Shown here: piece by piece, positions 34,831 through 46,984 of the stretch | Position numbering within the stretch: position 1 is the first letter of the stretch | Layout of the letters: every line of letters starts with the position of its first letter | From: Coleophoma eucalyptorum | Lineage: Eukaryota; Ascomycota; Leotiomycetes; Helotiales; Dermateaceae | Direction of reading: 5' to 3' | Length of the DNA stretch: 64,000 bases | NCBI GenBank assembly: GCA_026120035.1 | Contig: JALRME010000008.1 | Coordinates: 124,001 to 188,000, forward strand | Position numbers and translations under genes: made by a program | The notes under the pieces: generated by a model | Database searches by the model: none | The model's input: only the letters and a program-made list of their open reading frames with translations | What the model was told of the DNA's origin: nothing

Positions 34831-36923
34831 CTAGAAAACATATCTGAAATCAGGGTTCTCCTTGTCGGTAAGATCTTCGAACGCAAAGGAATGAGTAATT
34901 TTCTCGTTGCTCCCATTATTAGATCCTGAAGTTGCCTCAATTGCAAGTGCCTGTGCTGCAGCAACACGCTTCGCTTTATTACGGCGAGTAAGAAGGATTC
35001 TTGTAATAACTAAGGTGATATTGAAAATCACGTATAGGCAAAAATGAGCGGTAAAACCCTTTCTGTATCGTGGAGCATCTCCACTTTGAAATATCTGCAC
35101 ACTTAGCCTCAAATCAAAGGTAGTGGGCAAGAGTTGGCATACCTGAGGAGCAGTCATATTTCCAGCAGCCCACGCAATAAAAGTCATAGCTAGAGTAGTT
35201 GACTTCTTCGTTTGTCCGGCAATATTTCTAGAAATGAAGGAAAAGATGAGATTTCCTTCAGCGAGGTAAAATTGTGTGCAATAAAAAGCAATTAGTAGAC
35301 CGACCCGAGTTTTCTCAGATGGGGTTATTGAGTATATGATTGCAGTGCCGATGATAGGAGGTCTAGTACTCTGTTAATATATTATGGCAAACCGAGACTA
35401 AAACATGAAAGCTTACATTGTCCAAAACTTCAGAGATGTCAATTAGTTGAACATTCAAGGTAGCAACTGTGAGAGACTTACATGCATTACAATACTAGTC
35501 TGCCCTGTATACTGTGCCAATGTTGCACCTCCTACCATTACCAAGATGGTAACAGCGCCTTGAGCAATGTTTAAAAGTTGAGTTTGAAGAGTACTAAAAC
35601 CGAATGATGCTATGATCAAATTGGAGAAAACCCCAAGTCCGCCAATAATAAGAGTCGAGCTTATTTGCAGCATAATATAACACCATACGATAGGATCAGT
35701 AACTGCTTCCAGCATCTGGTATCGTTTGTATGTCTTATTTTGAATGCCCGTCTCATTAGCTCGCACCCGTTCAACCATCATTCTCTTCTGGTCTTCGTCG
35801 AAGCATTTTGCTTTCATTGGACTGTCCGGAAGCCACCACCCAATAAAGCATGCCCAGGCAATTGTTACAGACCCTAAGACAAGGAATAGTAGCTGCCAAG
35901 AGTATATCGTATGGTTGAGGTAATGAGAAGCACCCCATGCAATGATACCACCGACCTATGAAGACCAAGAGTGTTAGATACGGTAGATGCACTTCACTAG
36001 AAACCATACAAAAAAAACAAGAAAAACACGCTCACCATTAGTTGAACCCCAGTCATGCAAAACCATAGAGACGTTAACACAGCCTGCTCTTCCTTCGTGT
36101 ACTATTGGATTGAATTAGAAAATAATATCACTTGACGAAGCCTGTTGCAACATACCCACATAGTCGTCCTATTCGCGTCAGATGGGTGAGTCATTTATGG
36201 GCAGTTAAACTTACATTATGATAAAGGATGGTTGGACACAAGATTCAAAAAGCCCAAGCAAGAATCGAACGACCATAAGAGCCTTGAAAGACTTGGCTGC
36301 TGCAGAACATGCAATTGTTATCCCCCATAATCCCACATTGAACTTCATTTCCAATATTAGTAATAGACTATAATATGATGAGACAAGAACTTACAGCAAG
36401 GTATTTTGCAACAGGGAGCTGAATTTAGTAAGTGACTTAGCATCTTTCAGTCTTGGTATAGATAAGTGCAAATATTACCTTCTGAAGAAGAAGATTAGTG
36501 GGGTACTCGCCAACTAGAACACCCATATACAATATTGTCCCCAGCCATGAGTAATCTTGTCCAACGAGATGTGCATCTTTTTTTATGCCCATAATTGAGG
36601 CAAAGCCAAGAGTTCCTTTGTCTAAGGACTGACAAAAGTAGGTCCCCAACATACACGCAAGGATTCTCTTGTTGACGGTCCAGAATAGCTGCTTGCTAGT
36701 CTTTTCATCGATGAAGACAGCAATTTCGCCAGCATAGGCTGCGGTCTAAAAGAATAATCAGCAAAGAAAGGAGGCATATCATACAATGACCAACATCCTT
36801 ATCTTTGTCGCGGTGATTTTCTGGGATTGGCGGTGGTGCATTGTGCGGAGTTATTTCGTCCTCATGTTGAACCTCAGTGGTATGCTCATCTTGACCCATT
36901 GTGGCGGTTATTGCACTAGACAC
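34831..36923 (-). CDS. ACS-family MFS carrier (allantoate-permease-like)
   Basis: Anion:cation symporter-type MFS protein, 530 residues, probably plasma membrane. Nine exons: 36923-36795, 36745-36479, 36418-36395, 36342-36215, 36168-36156, 36101-36036, 35955-35482, 35370-35143 and 35094-34831. Two are microexons (24 and 13 nt). The junctions restore the Dal5-like core: QSLDKGTLGFAS, YMGVLVGEYPTNLL, LPVAKYLAFNVGLWG, RFLLGLFESCVQPSF, then MWYTKEEQAVLTSLWFC. The C-terminal half has a long cytosolic loop (RMMVERVRANETGIQNK) and GNMTAPQIFQSGDAPRYRKG. The family carries allantoate, ureidosuccinate, vitamins or sugar acids such as galacturonate; an organic or uronic acid would fit the cluster, but this is inference. 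No frame damage seen. Divergent from the Zn2Cys6 regulator. Confidence 0.85.
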
Positions 36924-37769
36924 TATATGCCGGTATAGAATATAATCTATTGACTTGAGACGATAGATACTTTATCCAAAGTATTAGCAGTGCAGACTTG
37001 ATAGTCTTTATGTTTGATACGGCGCCGTTATCAAGCAATGCTTAGTTATAAATGTTGCGGAGCAGGACGGATACCACATGTTTCGCCCGGGCTCAGAGCC
37101 GAAAAGCGACCGACAGCCTTCAAGCCACCAAGACATATGTTAAGTTGTGTCGACATCTTAGCTTCTCTGTAGGATGAGAGTACACCTGCATATACTCTGG
37201 CTTATTTTCCTCTGGGGTTTGCCGTGGGGTACTGAGCCAACACCACCCCGGATGAATGTGGCAAATTATTGTCGGAAAAAGTCCCGGACATTCCCCCGCT
37301 CTCCATAGATACGAGCCTGGAGATGTTCACACCGCTAGAATATGGCCTACGGAACGGCTTCGAATCCCGAATGTATGATAAAATTCAAGTGATGGTACCC
37401 CCCGAGAACTCTTTCCATTTGCCTCGTTTGTCTTGATGGAAGAAATGATACTTAATGTGGTGATGTAGTTTTGGACGATTCCCTCAAAACACGTGAATCT
37501 TACCCTGGTTGATGCTTTCGGCCTATAGGTTATTTGTGGCTTTTAACCTGAGATTAGACAAGATTCACACCTAGAGGGGTAACACATCCGCACTTCCCCG
37601 CAGTGTGCACCTGATGCTATTTCCCCAGCCACAGGGATCTATACCATGGGTTCTGCGGAGCTTAAGTAGGGGGTCATAAAGTATTTTCTCCCGTTGTTAG
37701 GTTATGCCGAATTCTTTCCTATCGCCATTCCTGATGGCATGCATTTTCTGTTCATAATTGAGTTTCTTC
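36924..37769. promoter_or_regulatory. Divergent promoter, ACS carrier / Zn2Cys6 regulator
   Basis: 846 bases between two diverging start codons. It contains several CGG/CCG-rich half-sites of the type used by Zn2Cys6 proteins (tttcgcccgggctcag near 37080-37095; ccccggatgaatg near 37245-37257), but no repeated palindrome. No gene recognised. Confidence 0.45.
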
Positions 37770-40595
37770 ATGGATAAACGTGATAATATCGATGAAGGAC
37801 TCAGTTCCGACGGCGAATTTCAGACTCCTCCACCGACTAAGATGTCTGGACGAGGAGGAAGTAACGCCACAAACAAGGCCGGCAAGGCTGTGATCGAGGA
37901 TGATGGTCCCGCGTGCGTTTGAACTCTTTTTGCAGCACGAGTATATTTCCCTGGCTGAACAAGATGCAGATGTCAATCATGTCGAAAAAAGAAAGCTAAA
38001 TGCACGAGGCGACAACCATGCTCGCACTGTGTTCGATTCAGTAAGTGAGCCCGCTAGTTGGCGTAGAAAGAATATTCTGACGACTTGAAATGACATTGAA
38101 TGCGTATATGATGACCGGAAGATAAAACCTGGTCTTCGAACAGGAGCTGTTGAAAATTTGAGCCAGCGGGTTGGTATGTGGAAAACTATCCTCTTTGTTA
38201 GTCTATAATGTGCCAGCAGCTACTTCAATTAAATATCCTATTTTAAACTCATCAACTGATTCTCACTGACAGTTGCACTTGAAAATATGTTTCTCGGACA
38301 AGGAATACTCTGGCAGCAAGTTTGGAATTGCTTAACTGCTATTCAACCCCAGTCTCCCATGGCCTCGAATATGCCGCAGAACGAAGTTGTGAACGGCACC
38401 GAGACTCTTCAAGAATGTACGCTTCGGTTGAAGAACACTTTGACGAATCTATCGGTTGTGGATTGTGAATCCTTGGACTCTAAATTTACAAACCCATCTT
38501 TGAAGCGTCATCGTGAAAGTAGTGACGTTGGTGGGCGTGGTAGCCGCGAGGTGATTCCGCCCTTCGCAGATAATGGAGGAACACGTTTACCCCCAGATGA
38601 CTTGATCGATAGTTTAGTCAATATTTATTTTGCACAAACCCATCCTTGGATTCCTATCCTTCACGTTAGGCAATTTCGGGAACGAATGGCAATCCCAGCT
38701 CAACGTGAAAAACTAACGACGATTTTCTACGCAATCGTATCATTGTGTATACGGTTTTCAAACGACCCACGACTCGGTAGTGCAGAAGTACGAACACGAT
38801 ATTCCAAAAGCAGTCGGCAAGCGGTGATATTGCAGAGCATGGAATCATTCTCAGTAGAAAACTTACAGGCACTCGTAATATGTGCTTTTGATACGGTAAG
38901 CCAGTCCAAGTTCCCCATAACTCTCAAAGCTTTTCGGGTTTTTTCTAATAGGTATCTAGATTGGAAGTGGTCGCGGCCCATCTGCTTGGAGTATCGTAGG
39001 CTCCATGACGAGGACAGTAGAACAACTACAACTCAGCATCGAAGATGAAAATGATCCGCAGGAGACCAAATCTGCAGCATATTTGATTAAACGTATGGCA
39101 TTCTTGCAACCATGCAAGACTTGGATAGAACGGGAGGAGAGGAGAAGGGTTTTCTGGAATGTATTTCTTATGGACCGATTTTGCAGTGTTGCCACTGGTT
39201 GGAATGTTTCGTTGACCAGCGCGGATGTTAAGCGCCGGCTTCCATGTGAAGGTGCTTTATGGGAACTTGGAACTCCTCTCAAGACACCCACACCATATTT
39301 TGGAGTGGCAGACAAGTCTTCTGGAGGGCCACTACCTAACTCCCGACCAGAAAATGAAGATTCAGCCTCGCTGGGAGGCTTTGCATATTGTATTGAGGCT
39401 AGCGAAAGCCTCAATCTTGTGACGATGTTCTCTTTACATCACGCCATCGATATTTCGAACGTACACGATGTGCAAATGTGGTTGATGCGGTTTAAAGAGC
39501 TAGACCTTAGACTTGTACAGTAAGTTAATTTCACTATCAAATTTAGATTCAATTCGGTTTTGCTAACAGCCCCGGGATAGGTGGAAAATATTCTTACCAG
39601 AGCAGTGGCGAGAAGCCTGTGCTCTGAACAACGATGGAATCATGGACCCCAACCTCACATTAAGCCACCTGACGCATAATACGGCTGTTGGTCTTCTCCA
39701 CCAAGGTATAGCATACCCAAGTGTGGAATGGCAATCGAGCCCTATTCGCCTGCCATCTTTATCAAGTGCAGAAACATGCTTGGCGGCAGCAACAGAAGTT
39801 TCAGTCATTGCCGAGAAGTATCTACTGGACTCTCCATCCCTAACGAATCCTCAGTTCGCATTCTGTCTATTCATCAGCGGCCGAATGCTTTTAGCTCATT
39901 CATATTACTACAATACCACACTACTTCCAGAGTTTAACTCGTTAATTAATAGCCTTTGGGAGATTTCCCGAAGGTGGAATGGTCTGTACACGGAGCCAGG
40001 TTCTGGGAGTGAAAGGGACAATTTGGCCTCTAAGTTTGCTGCAAGACTGGTGCAGGCAAGAGATCAAGACTCTCACTCTCTAGACATACGACAGGCCGCT
40101 TATGAAGAAAAGACACCCGATTTGGTAGGTTGCTCAAATACGACGAGTTCCGCCATAACAGGTCAAAACATGTCCCATTCGGCTGTAAAGCATTGCAATG
40201 TAAACGAGACCTTACAGAACAACTCAATGCAAAATAGCCAAATGAACAATGAAGGAACGGACCAAGAAGGCTCCCCTAATAGTATCACACTAGCATTTCC
40301 GCCTCTTCCATTGGCATTTCAACCAAATTCTGGTGGTGCAAGACGTAGTACTATGCCCTCGCCAATTCAAAACCAAATACAACACCCCAGGACATTCGGC
40401 AGCAGACCTGGCGATAATAGATACGAAACTACCACAGATTATCCGGAACTTGGAGTTGTGGCATTTGATGGAAATAACTTTGATCATCTGAATTCTTTCT
40501 TTGAATATTCTTTTGCCCCAACGATGCAGAGAATAAGTATGTTTTCTGAGCCTTTGAATGGCGAGAAAGAAGGGACCCACGATCGGCAAACCTGA
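37770..40595 (+). CDS. Zn2Cys6 transcription factor, one abnormal splice site
   Basis: Fungal binuclear-cluster regulator with a fungal-specific TF domain. Exons read: 37770-37912, 37964-38044, 38097-38173, 38273-38895, 38960-39519, 39581-40595. The cluster CQSCRKKKAKCTRRQPCSHC lies around residues 50-70, with the sixth Cys at the start of exon 3, followed by the linker typical of these proteins (KPGLRTGAVENL). The middle-homology domain runs from YFAQTHPWIPILHV through SGRGPSAWSIVGSMTR and WIEREERRRVFWNVF. The third junction is odd: the donor GTGAGC (38045) is good, but the intron would end ACAT (38093-38096) where ACAG is expected. No other AG lies between an in-frame TGA (38086-38088) and the sixth Cys codon. 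The gene may be inactivated, or this base miscalled. Confidence 0.75.
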
Positions 40596-40879
40596 ATGGT
40601 AAGCATGGATAGTTGCTAGTAGTACTGTCAGAGCTTTCGCAAGATCTCAGTATATTTTCGATGGAATAATACGGGCATTCGGTGTTATTAAATTATTATT
40701 TTTCCCTCGAAGACAGCTTTCGCTATTTCAAACAGGACAAGAAGTAAAAAAAACAGAATTTCAATTTCCACATTCTATCAGCTCTATGAGATGCGAAGAT
40801 CATCCGCACCGTTCCCCTCACCTTCTATATTCCCCAAATGAAACCCTTCGCCACATACTTCTATGCCCTTCTACTTTGA

Positions 40880-42643
40880 TTATGATTCGAAATGGCATCC
40901 AATTCCCATTTCCAATAATTTGTTACCAACAAGAAGAAAATAATAATCAGCATACACTAATCCATGATTTGCCCATCGCCGAGGCGCAAATTCGAAATTG
41001 TTTATAGTGGCGCCAAGTAGGATTGTCTCTGCACCATCACTCATTCTGACTTCCAAAGGCCCGGATTCTTCTGAACTTCCATGTTCTACAGACGGGATAT
41101 TTATGATTGATGTGTGGAACTTTGCAGGCGGGCTCATTTTGGTGGCACAAACTGACACGAGCATATGGAGCGCACCATTAAGATATGGTGAGGTCTCGCC
41201 TAGAGCAGTCAGGGCTTCGTGCAGTAACAGAAGCCCATAACAAGCTATCATTGCAGCACTAGTATCGGTCGGCGTGTCAGATGTGATGGGAGCCGAAAAG
41301 TCCCAATACGGCACACCATTACTTGGGAGATGGGCAAGGAAGTAGTTGGCACATTTCCGGGATGTGAGCAAGAAAGATTTATCATAAGTCCAGAAGTATG
41401 CTTGGGCAAATCCTGTAATGGCCCATGCCTGACCTCTCGACCAGCATGAGGAATCTGAATAACCTTGATTGGTCAATTTCTCCTTCGGATTACCGGTAGC
41501 CTGATCAAAGTTTACGACGTGAAAGGTCGAGTTGTCGTCCCGAATATGGTGTCTTTGCGTTGTCTTTGCATGTGCAATAGCAATATTTCGCATCTCAGGT
41601 TCTCGTAGTTCCGTTGCTGCCCAAAACAAAAGGTCCAAGTTCAACATGTTATCCTAAAAAAGGAGTTAGTAATGGCCAGTTAGCAAATCACAATGTTGTT
41701 CTTACAATTATGACTAGGAAGTCTGACTTTGGGTCTGAGAAAGTATATCTTTTGGTAACACTAATCACAATTAAAAAGGTTCAGATATGGCACTTTCTTC
41801 TGACGAACCAAGTATCCCAAGACCGCAGGCAGGCTGTCTTTTCGTTAAATCTTGTCGCCAAAGTCTTTGCAGCAGTAATGAGGGTTTCATATGCCTTCGG
41901 ATCATGATCTAGCTCCCAAGCCTGGCGGGCCCATGGTGAAATCATGAAACTAAGGTCATGAGTAGTAGCGAGTCGAGCATTCTGATGCAAATTGACAGTC
42001 CACCATTGACAAGCATATCTGGGTTAGTATCAGTATTATTATAAGTAGTCAAATGAACTTGTGATCAAAATATTAGAAGGTATACGTACTGGAGGGCAAG
42101 TGGATGTGGGGTTTGTGGGAGACCAAGATAAGGCGAGGGTGGAAAAGAGCGAGGATACTTCCGTTGACGCTCAAGCAGAAGATAAAGACAGCCAGGGAAA
42201 AATCCAGAAGTCCAAAAATCAAACTCTCTATACACATATGTGGTTGCCCCAGGCTTTGTATACTCTGGGTATAAGTCTGGAGGCAAGCACTGTAACAACA
42301 AGTCAGTTACTTTATCAACTTATTATTGACAGTGGAACTTTGGTCACCTTATCCAATGCCTTCTGTGCGACACCCCAGATCTTCGCCACAACAGATTCAG
42401 AATACAACGCAGAAAGAGTATCCTTTGCACCAAGAATAAGATCAAGCGAATTTGATACTGGTGGAGTGGATACTGGTGGAGTGGCTATGCTAATGGAGGC
42501 CATCGCTCGCAGTGGTTGGGCATTCTTGGAAAGATTCTATAATTAGTTATATTAGCATCATCACTTCGAAGCAGGAGGAAACTCACAGTCTTTGAAGAGC
42601 AATCAGAAGAAATGCCGAAGAGAGGCTCGTTGTCCACCTCCAT
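40880..42643 (-). CDS. GH88 unsaturated glucuronyl hydrolase
   Basis: Removes the delta-4,5-unsaturated uronic acid left at the non-reducing end by polysaccharide lyases, acting by hydration of the enol ether. Six exons (42643-42587, 42536-42348, 42289-42090, 42018-41809, 41760-41706, 41653-40880) give 494 residues; upstream in-frame ATGs at 42676 and 42742 would lengthen it. Motifs of the alpha6/alpha6 barrel: THDLSFMISPW, SWDTCVTKRY, DNMLNLDLLFWA (catalytic-type Asp region), YSDSSCWSRGQAWAI and VPYWDFSAP. No clear signal peptide from 42643, suggesting a cytosolic enzyme; the N-terminal 40 residues are not conserved-looking. All introns GT-AG. It is the natural partner of the lyase at 29.6-30.9 kb. 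Intact. Confidence 0.88.
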
Positions 42644-43677
42644 TGAACGCCTTGATCTTTTCCTAGCTTGCTTCATGACAAAATGGTCAAAACAAAATTT
42701 GAGGCTTGCAGGGAGAAGAAAGAGATATTGTGAAAGCAGCATTTACAAGTGTTTTAGTACTCGCAGCATAATAATAGCTATGTGTAGTGGAGTATACGGA
42801 AGCAAGGAAATAGGGGGAAGGCTTCGGTAATAGGCAAGGGATTAGATAGCTCCTACGGCGTGCGTACTGATAGATTAGTGGTCAAGGATATTTTGGAAAA
42901 AAAAAGTCCAAAAAGCGTCACGTTGATTTTCCGGGCTAGAGTTCATATCCCAGTCCATAGTAAGCATTCACTAGAAGCTACTTCATATGACAAGCTATCG
43001 GTTTCCGAGAAGCAGATTTCGCACTAGAATCACGGCATTTTGGGGTCTAATTAAAAAGTCTAGATTCTCACCGGAAAGGCGGGGGAAGTACCGGAGGAGC
43101 CCGGTGGCCCGGAGTTAAACAAACCAGGACACGTCTACACTAAAATAGTCATTGTACGATTCCCAAATTTTATCACCACGGCTTGCGTGGACGCACGCGA
43201 CCTTATTATTCTTTACCCATCAGTTTTAGAAGCAGAAACTATATTCATTGCAGTTCAATGTAAACTAGTATTAGAAGCGAAGTTCATCCAAGAGAGGGAA
43301 CTTGCTTACTTATAAGAACATCATACACGGCACATGCATATTGCAGAAACCTGGAATCTAGAATGAGCCCGCCCGCCAACATTTGTCATGGATATGTTTT
43401 TGATGACCACCGCCAGAGCCATATTTAATTAGGGAGTTCCAAAATCACAGTAAACGGCCAGCATTAAATATCATGTCCAGGAAAATTACTTCATGGTTGT
43501 TGACAGTCATTCGGTTGTAAAGTTTCAACGGAAATACAGCAGTGCACGAAGTAAGATTAATTGCCACCCAGATCACTTGAGATCAGTTTCCAACAAGATC
43601 ACCATAACGTAAAATACATTAAATACCATCTAGTAGGCCTAGCATCTTTCTTCTCCTAAAATCCGAATTGGCATTAC
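42644..43677. other. Intergenic, upstream of GH88
   Basis: Promoter side of GH88 and 3' flank of the carboxylesterase. A GC-rich patch (gcgggggaagtaccggagg, about 43080-43098) carries CCGGAG and CCCGG half-sites. One GTGGACG lies at 43187-43193. No gene recognised. Confidence 0.5.
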
Positions 43678-45350
43678 CTACGTCTTCAGCTGGCGCCAAA
43701 TTGTACTCCAGAACTTCAGTTGTTTGGGTCTCCAGTCGTCAACTTCTACGAAGCTTTTATTTATACTGAACACTAAGTTACTCGGATTTGTAGAGTATTC
43801 AGGCCAGGTCAGAGCACTTTTAACACCATGGCCATTTGGATTGAGGTCATGAACAAAAGAGATCCATGACCTGGAAATTAGGTTAGAGAGTTTGTAATGG
43901 CTAGGATATGGGCCGATCCAATTGGTGTGGTTAAAACTAGTAGTAGGATCGATGTTGAACACAAAACAAACCTTGTTCCAGAATATTAGCAGGAATATAT
44001 TTTACTAGGTAGATGACCTACTTCGGAATAATGAGTACTGAAAACAGGAGCGATAGTTGCCACTAGAACTTTAATTCCATTCCAAGGACGCTGATCAAAA
44101 CGATAGCTGTAGACTGGTTTTCGCACTTTCACTGGTAAAGTGGAGTAATATTCAGTCATAAATCGTTGCCCTGCATGGATTACCTCATCTCCAATGATTG
44201 CAGCACCTCTTTTATACATATAACCCTGATCAACAAAGCGTTTAGAGCCGGTATTGAATGGACATCCCTGTGTTGGATCATCGGGGTAAAGGTCCATAAG
44301 CTTTGAAATAGTTTCATTATCTAACCCAACACCCATGGTTGACAGAAGAGAATATATGTCATCGTCTGTATTGAGGGTGTCTCGAGGCCCGAAGAGGGTC
44401 GCCGTTCCTTCGTCCGTATTTGACCCAGAAAGAATTGCAACATTGGCGACCTTTCAGCTGTTAGTGTATTACTTTGGATTACTTGAGGAGCTAAGCATAC
44501 CAGGTCTTCAGCAAACGATTCCGAAGGCAAGTGGGATAGAAATTCCCCATCAATGACTGGTGTCATAACAAAGGGCTTAAAGGCATCAAAAAGGGCTTCA
44601 TACGAAACGGTTTGAAGGCAGGCAAGACTGTCCACAGCTGTAGAAGATCCCACCGTTGCGGTAACGTTATCGTAGATTGGTTGATATGTTATGTTCAATT
44701 GGTCCACGGAATTGACTAGAAACTTGTTAGTATTAGATATTTCTACCCGCAGTGACGCCACTTGCTTCCGGGACCCAGTGTATTTCCGCTTTGGAGGATT
44801 GCGGCTCTGAATAGGCCTTCATTGTCCCCGTTGAAGGCTGGAAGATGATATCCAACGGAAAAGCCACCAGCGCTCTCGCCACTAATTGTGACTTTGTTTG
44901 GGTCACCCCCAAATGCAGATATATTTTCTTGAATCCATTTTAACGCAAGTCGTTGATCAAAGAGTCCAATATTAAGTTCCCCCGCTGCAGCAACCTCATT
45001 AGAGCTTAAAAAGCCCCACCCGCCAACACGATAATTGATAGACACCAGTATAGTCGGTTTATTTATCGCGACTGATGCATTGACAAGGTAGGATGTATTG
45101 TACCTAGGATCTGCGCTTCCACCAGCATCAAAGCTTATGTTACACGATAAGTAAGCAGCTATCAGTAAAATAAAAGCGTGAATCACCCACCACCACCATA
45201 TATCCAAACTAGAACCGGCAGCTTATCAATTCTTGTTGTCCCAGAGGGCCTCACAATATCTACTGTGTGACAATCTTCACCTAATGCTAAACCAACGTCA
45301 AATCCAGCATAACCGGGGCAACTTGGGCTTCTAATGGTCGCATCGCGTGT
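43678..45350 (-). CDS. Type-B carboxylesterase, N terminus replaced
   Basis: Alpha/beta-hydrolase of the carboxylesterase B family. From 45350 it reads [15 protein letters not shown], then [25 protein letters not shown] (oxyanion-hole region, across the intron ending at 45134), the nucleophile elbow [22 protein letters not shown] (acidic residue) and [12 protein letters not shown] (catalytic His). Introns run about 45134-45186, 44716-44756 (weak donor GTCACT chosen for frame; GTAGAA nearby would shift frame), near 44490 and near 43990; the stop is at 43678. About 90 residues and the signal peptide usual for the family are missing. In their place the sequence continues upstream into a lyase fragment (45351-46005). 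The enzyme body is well preserved; expression is doubtful. Confidence 0.75.
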
Positions 45351-46005
45351 ACCAGCCCAGCCGTTCCAAGTGTAGCGTAGGATCTCGGCAGTATTTATGA
45401 GGTTTACTCCAGTGAGGCTGACTCCAAGTTGGACGTCGGTACCTGCTTAATCACTTCAGTCAATATCCGTTTAAAAGAAGATCAACACTACTCGAGTCGA
45501 ACAAAAGATCAATCACTTCCTAACATTAATTATTTGTAGTTCGCTGCTCCAAGCATCCAATATGTTTCTCGAAACAATTGCATACGTCTCATTACGAGAG
45601 ATATAATACCTCAGTGCCAGATTGATTGCTGCGCGGCCATCAGAGATTATTGCAGCCAGATTAGTCTGATCTCCTGAATGGACACGAGTGAAAAAGGTCT
45701 TGGATCCTTTCATAACATAAGATGCTGATCCCTGACTAGTTGCCGATATATTATTGTATGTGGTAGTCCAAGGCTCAAGACCGAAAATGACGTTTGTTCG
45801 CATTCGATTCAAATCTGCCGTTGTATGAAGAATACTACGTTTATATAAGTATTCTCTTTTGTATATGTGGAAAGAGAGAACAGTACCCTGGGTGAACAAA
45901 TTTCATCTGTCTGCTTGAATCTGAAACAGATTTTATTCTATATCCCATTGCTACTTCTAGACACATGGAGATCACAAAAATACATTTCAAAACTTTGAGA
46001 GCCAT
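45351..46005 (-). pseudogene. Lyase 5' fragment fused upstream of carboxylesterase
   Basis: The first half of an alginate-lyase-fold protein, related to the intact lyase at 29.6 kb. Exon 1 (46005-45887) encodes a signal peptide (MALKVLKCIFVISMCLEVAMG); the intron 45835-45886 joins it in frame to LHTTADLNRMRTNVIFGLEPW and ILDAWSSELQII (45834-45525). A third block reads [25 protein letters not shown] and runs without a break into the carboxylesterase sequence. At the second junction (donor 45524, acceptor 45443) the phases differ by one base, as if one G had been lost, so the chimera is out of frame with any canonical splice choice I could find. The C-terminal half, with the GRDQ-x-H signature, is absent. 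Confidence 0.7.
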
Positions 46006-46984
46006 GATAGCAATGTTAAGGAGAAAGAATTTGAAAAATGACAAGATTTCATCTCTAGCCTCCTGGCAATAAAGCTCTTTCTTATGGATCTATAAGCTCA
46101 TATATCTTTTCATAACTTCCATTACTTGCACCGGATGTGTTAGCGGCAAGAAGACACCCCGGTAACTACGGCTCGGCAATACTTTTTAGTTTAGCATAAA
46201 TATAAGTCCAATAGGGAAGCTTGAACTTTACTACTTCTTAAAAATATACCAACTCATGCCATTTCTAGTAATGAATTCTACATAATATATCCTAAACCCT
46301 ACTAGCCAGTGGTAAATATAACCTGTCAGTACGGTGTTTCATAAGGCAAGCTGTTGAATGTTACTCGATAGCCTTCTAATATATCGACTCATGTTAAGTC
46401 AAAAGATGGAATTGTAAATATAATAGATCATATTCTTGACCCTCGGCCCAGGTACTTGTGCCAGATTTTGCCAAGACTATTCAGAGATTCATTCCCGGAA
46501 GTTATTCAAGTCTTTTGTCACCATACTCTGATTGATGGATTGAGGAAACCCTAATTTTATTCTGAGTCTTTATCAAAATAAATAATACTAATGATACTCT
46601 TTTATTTCAAACCAATATCACTCTGAACTTTCCGATTTGGAAGGGTGAGCACCAACGGCTTAAGGTCCAAAACTAGCAAAAAGGTACCTTCCTGATGATC
46701 AAGAAAATAAAAGAGTTATAGAAATCTTTACAGTAGCTAGGTTCGCGATTCTATTGTTTTAATTATTGGCCTGAGTTTTAAACCGATTTCAACAATAGAA
46801 CTTACACTGCGGGGTACCTCCGGGTACCCTCCGCTCTTCGCTAGCATACAGCAGTATCTTGGTAGACTGCTCCGGTAGATCGCCCGCTCCGCTTCCCTCT
46901 ATGGCAGCGGACATTTATATGGGAAAAACTTTGCTCAAATCATTAGTTTGTTAAACTAGCCCAATAAGTAATGTTAGTTTTATT
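46006..46984. other. Divergent intergenic, 1 kb
   Basis: Mostly AT-rich. A GC-rich island near 46810-46915 contains the hairpin GGGTACC-TCC-GGGTACC (about 46813-46829) and ccgctc motifs, unlike its surroundings; it may be a repeat relic. No gene recognised. Confidence 0.45.

Noticed and set aside
42061..42546. 161-codon frame on the plus strand
   Set aside because: It lies antisense to well-supported GH88 exons and has no family features.
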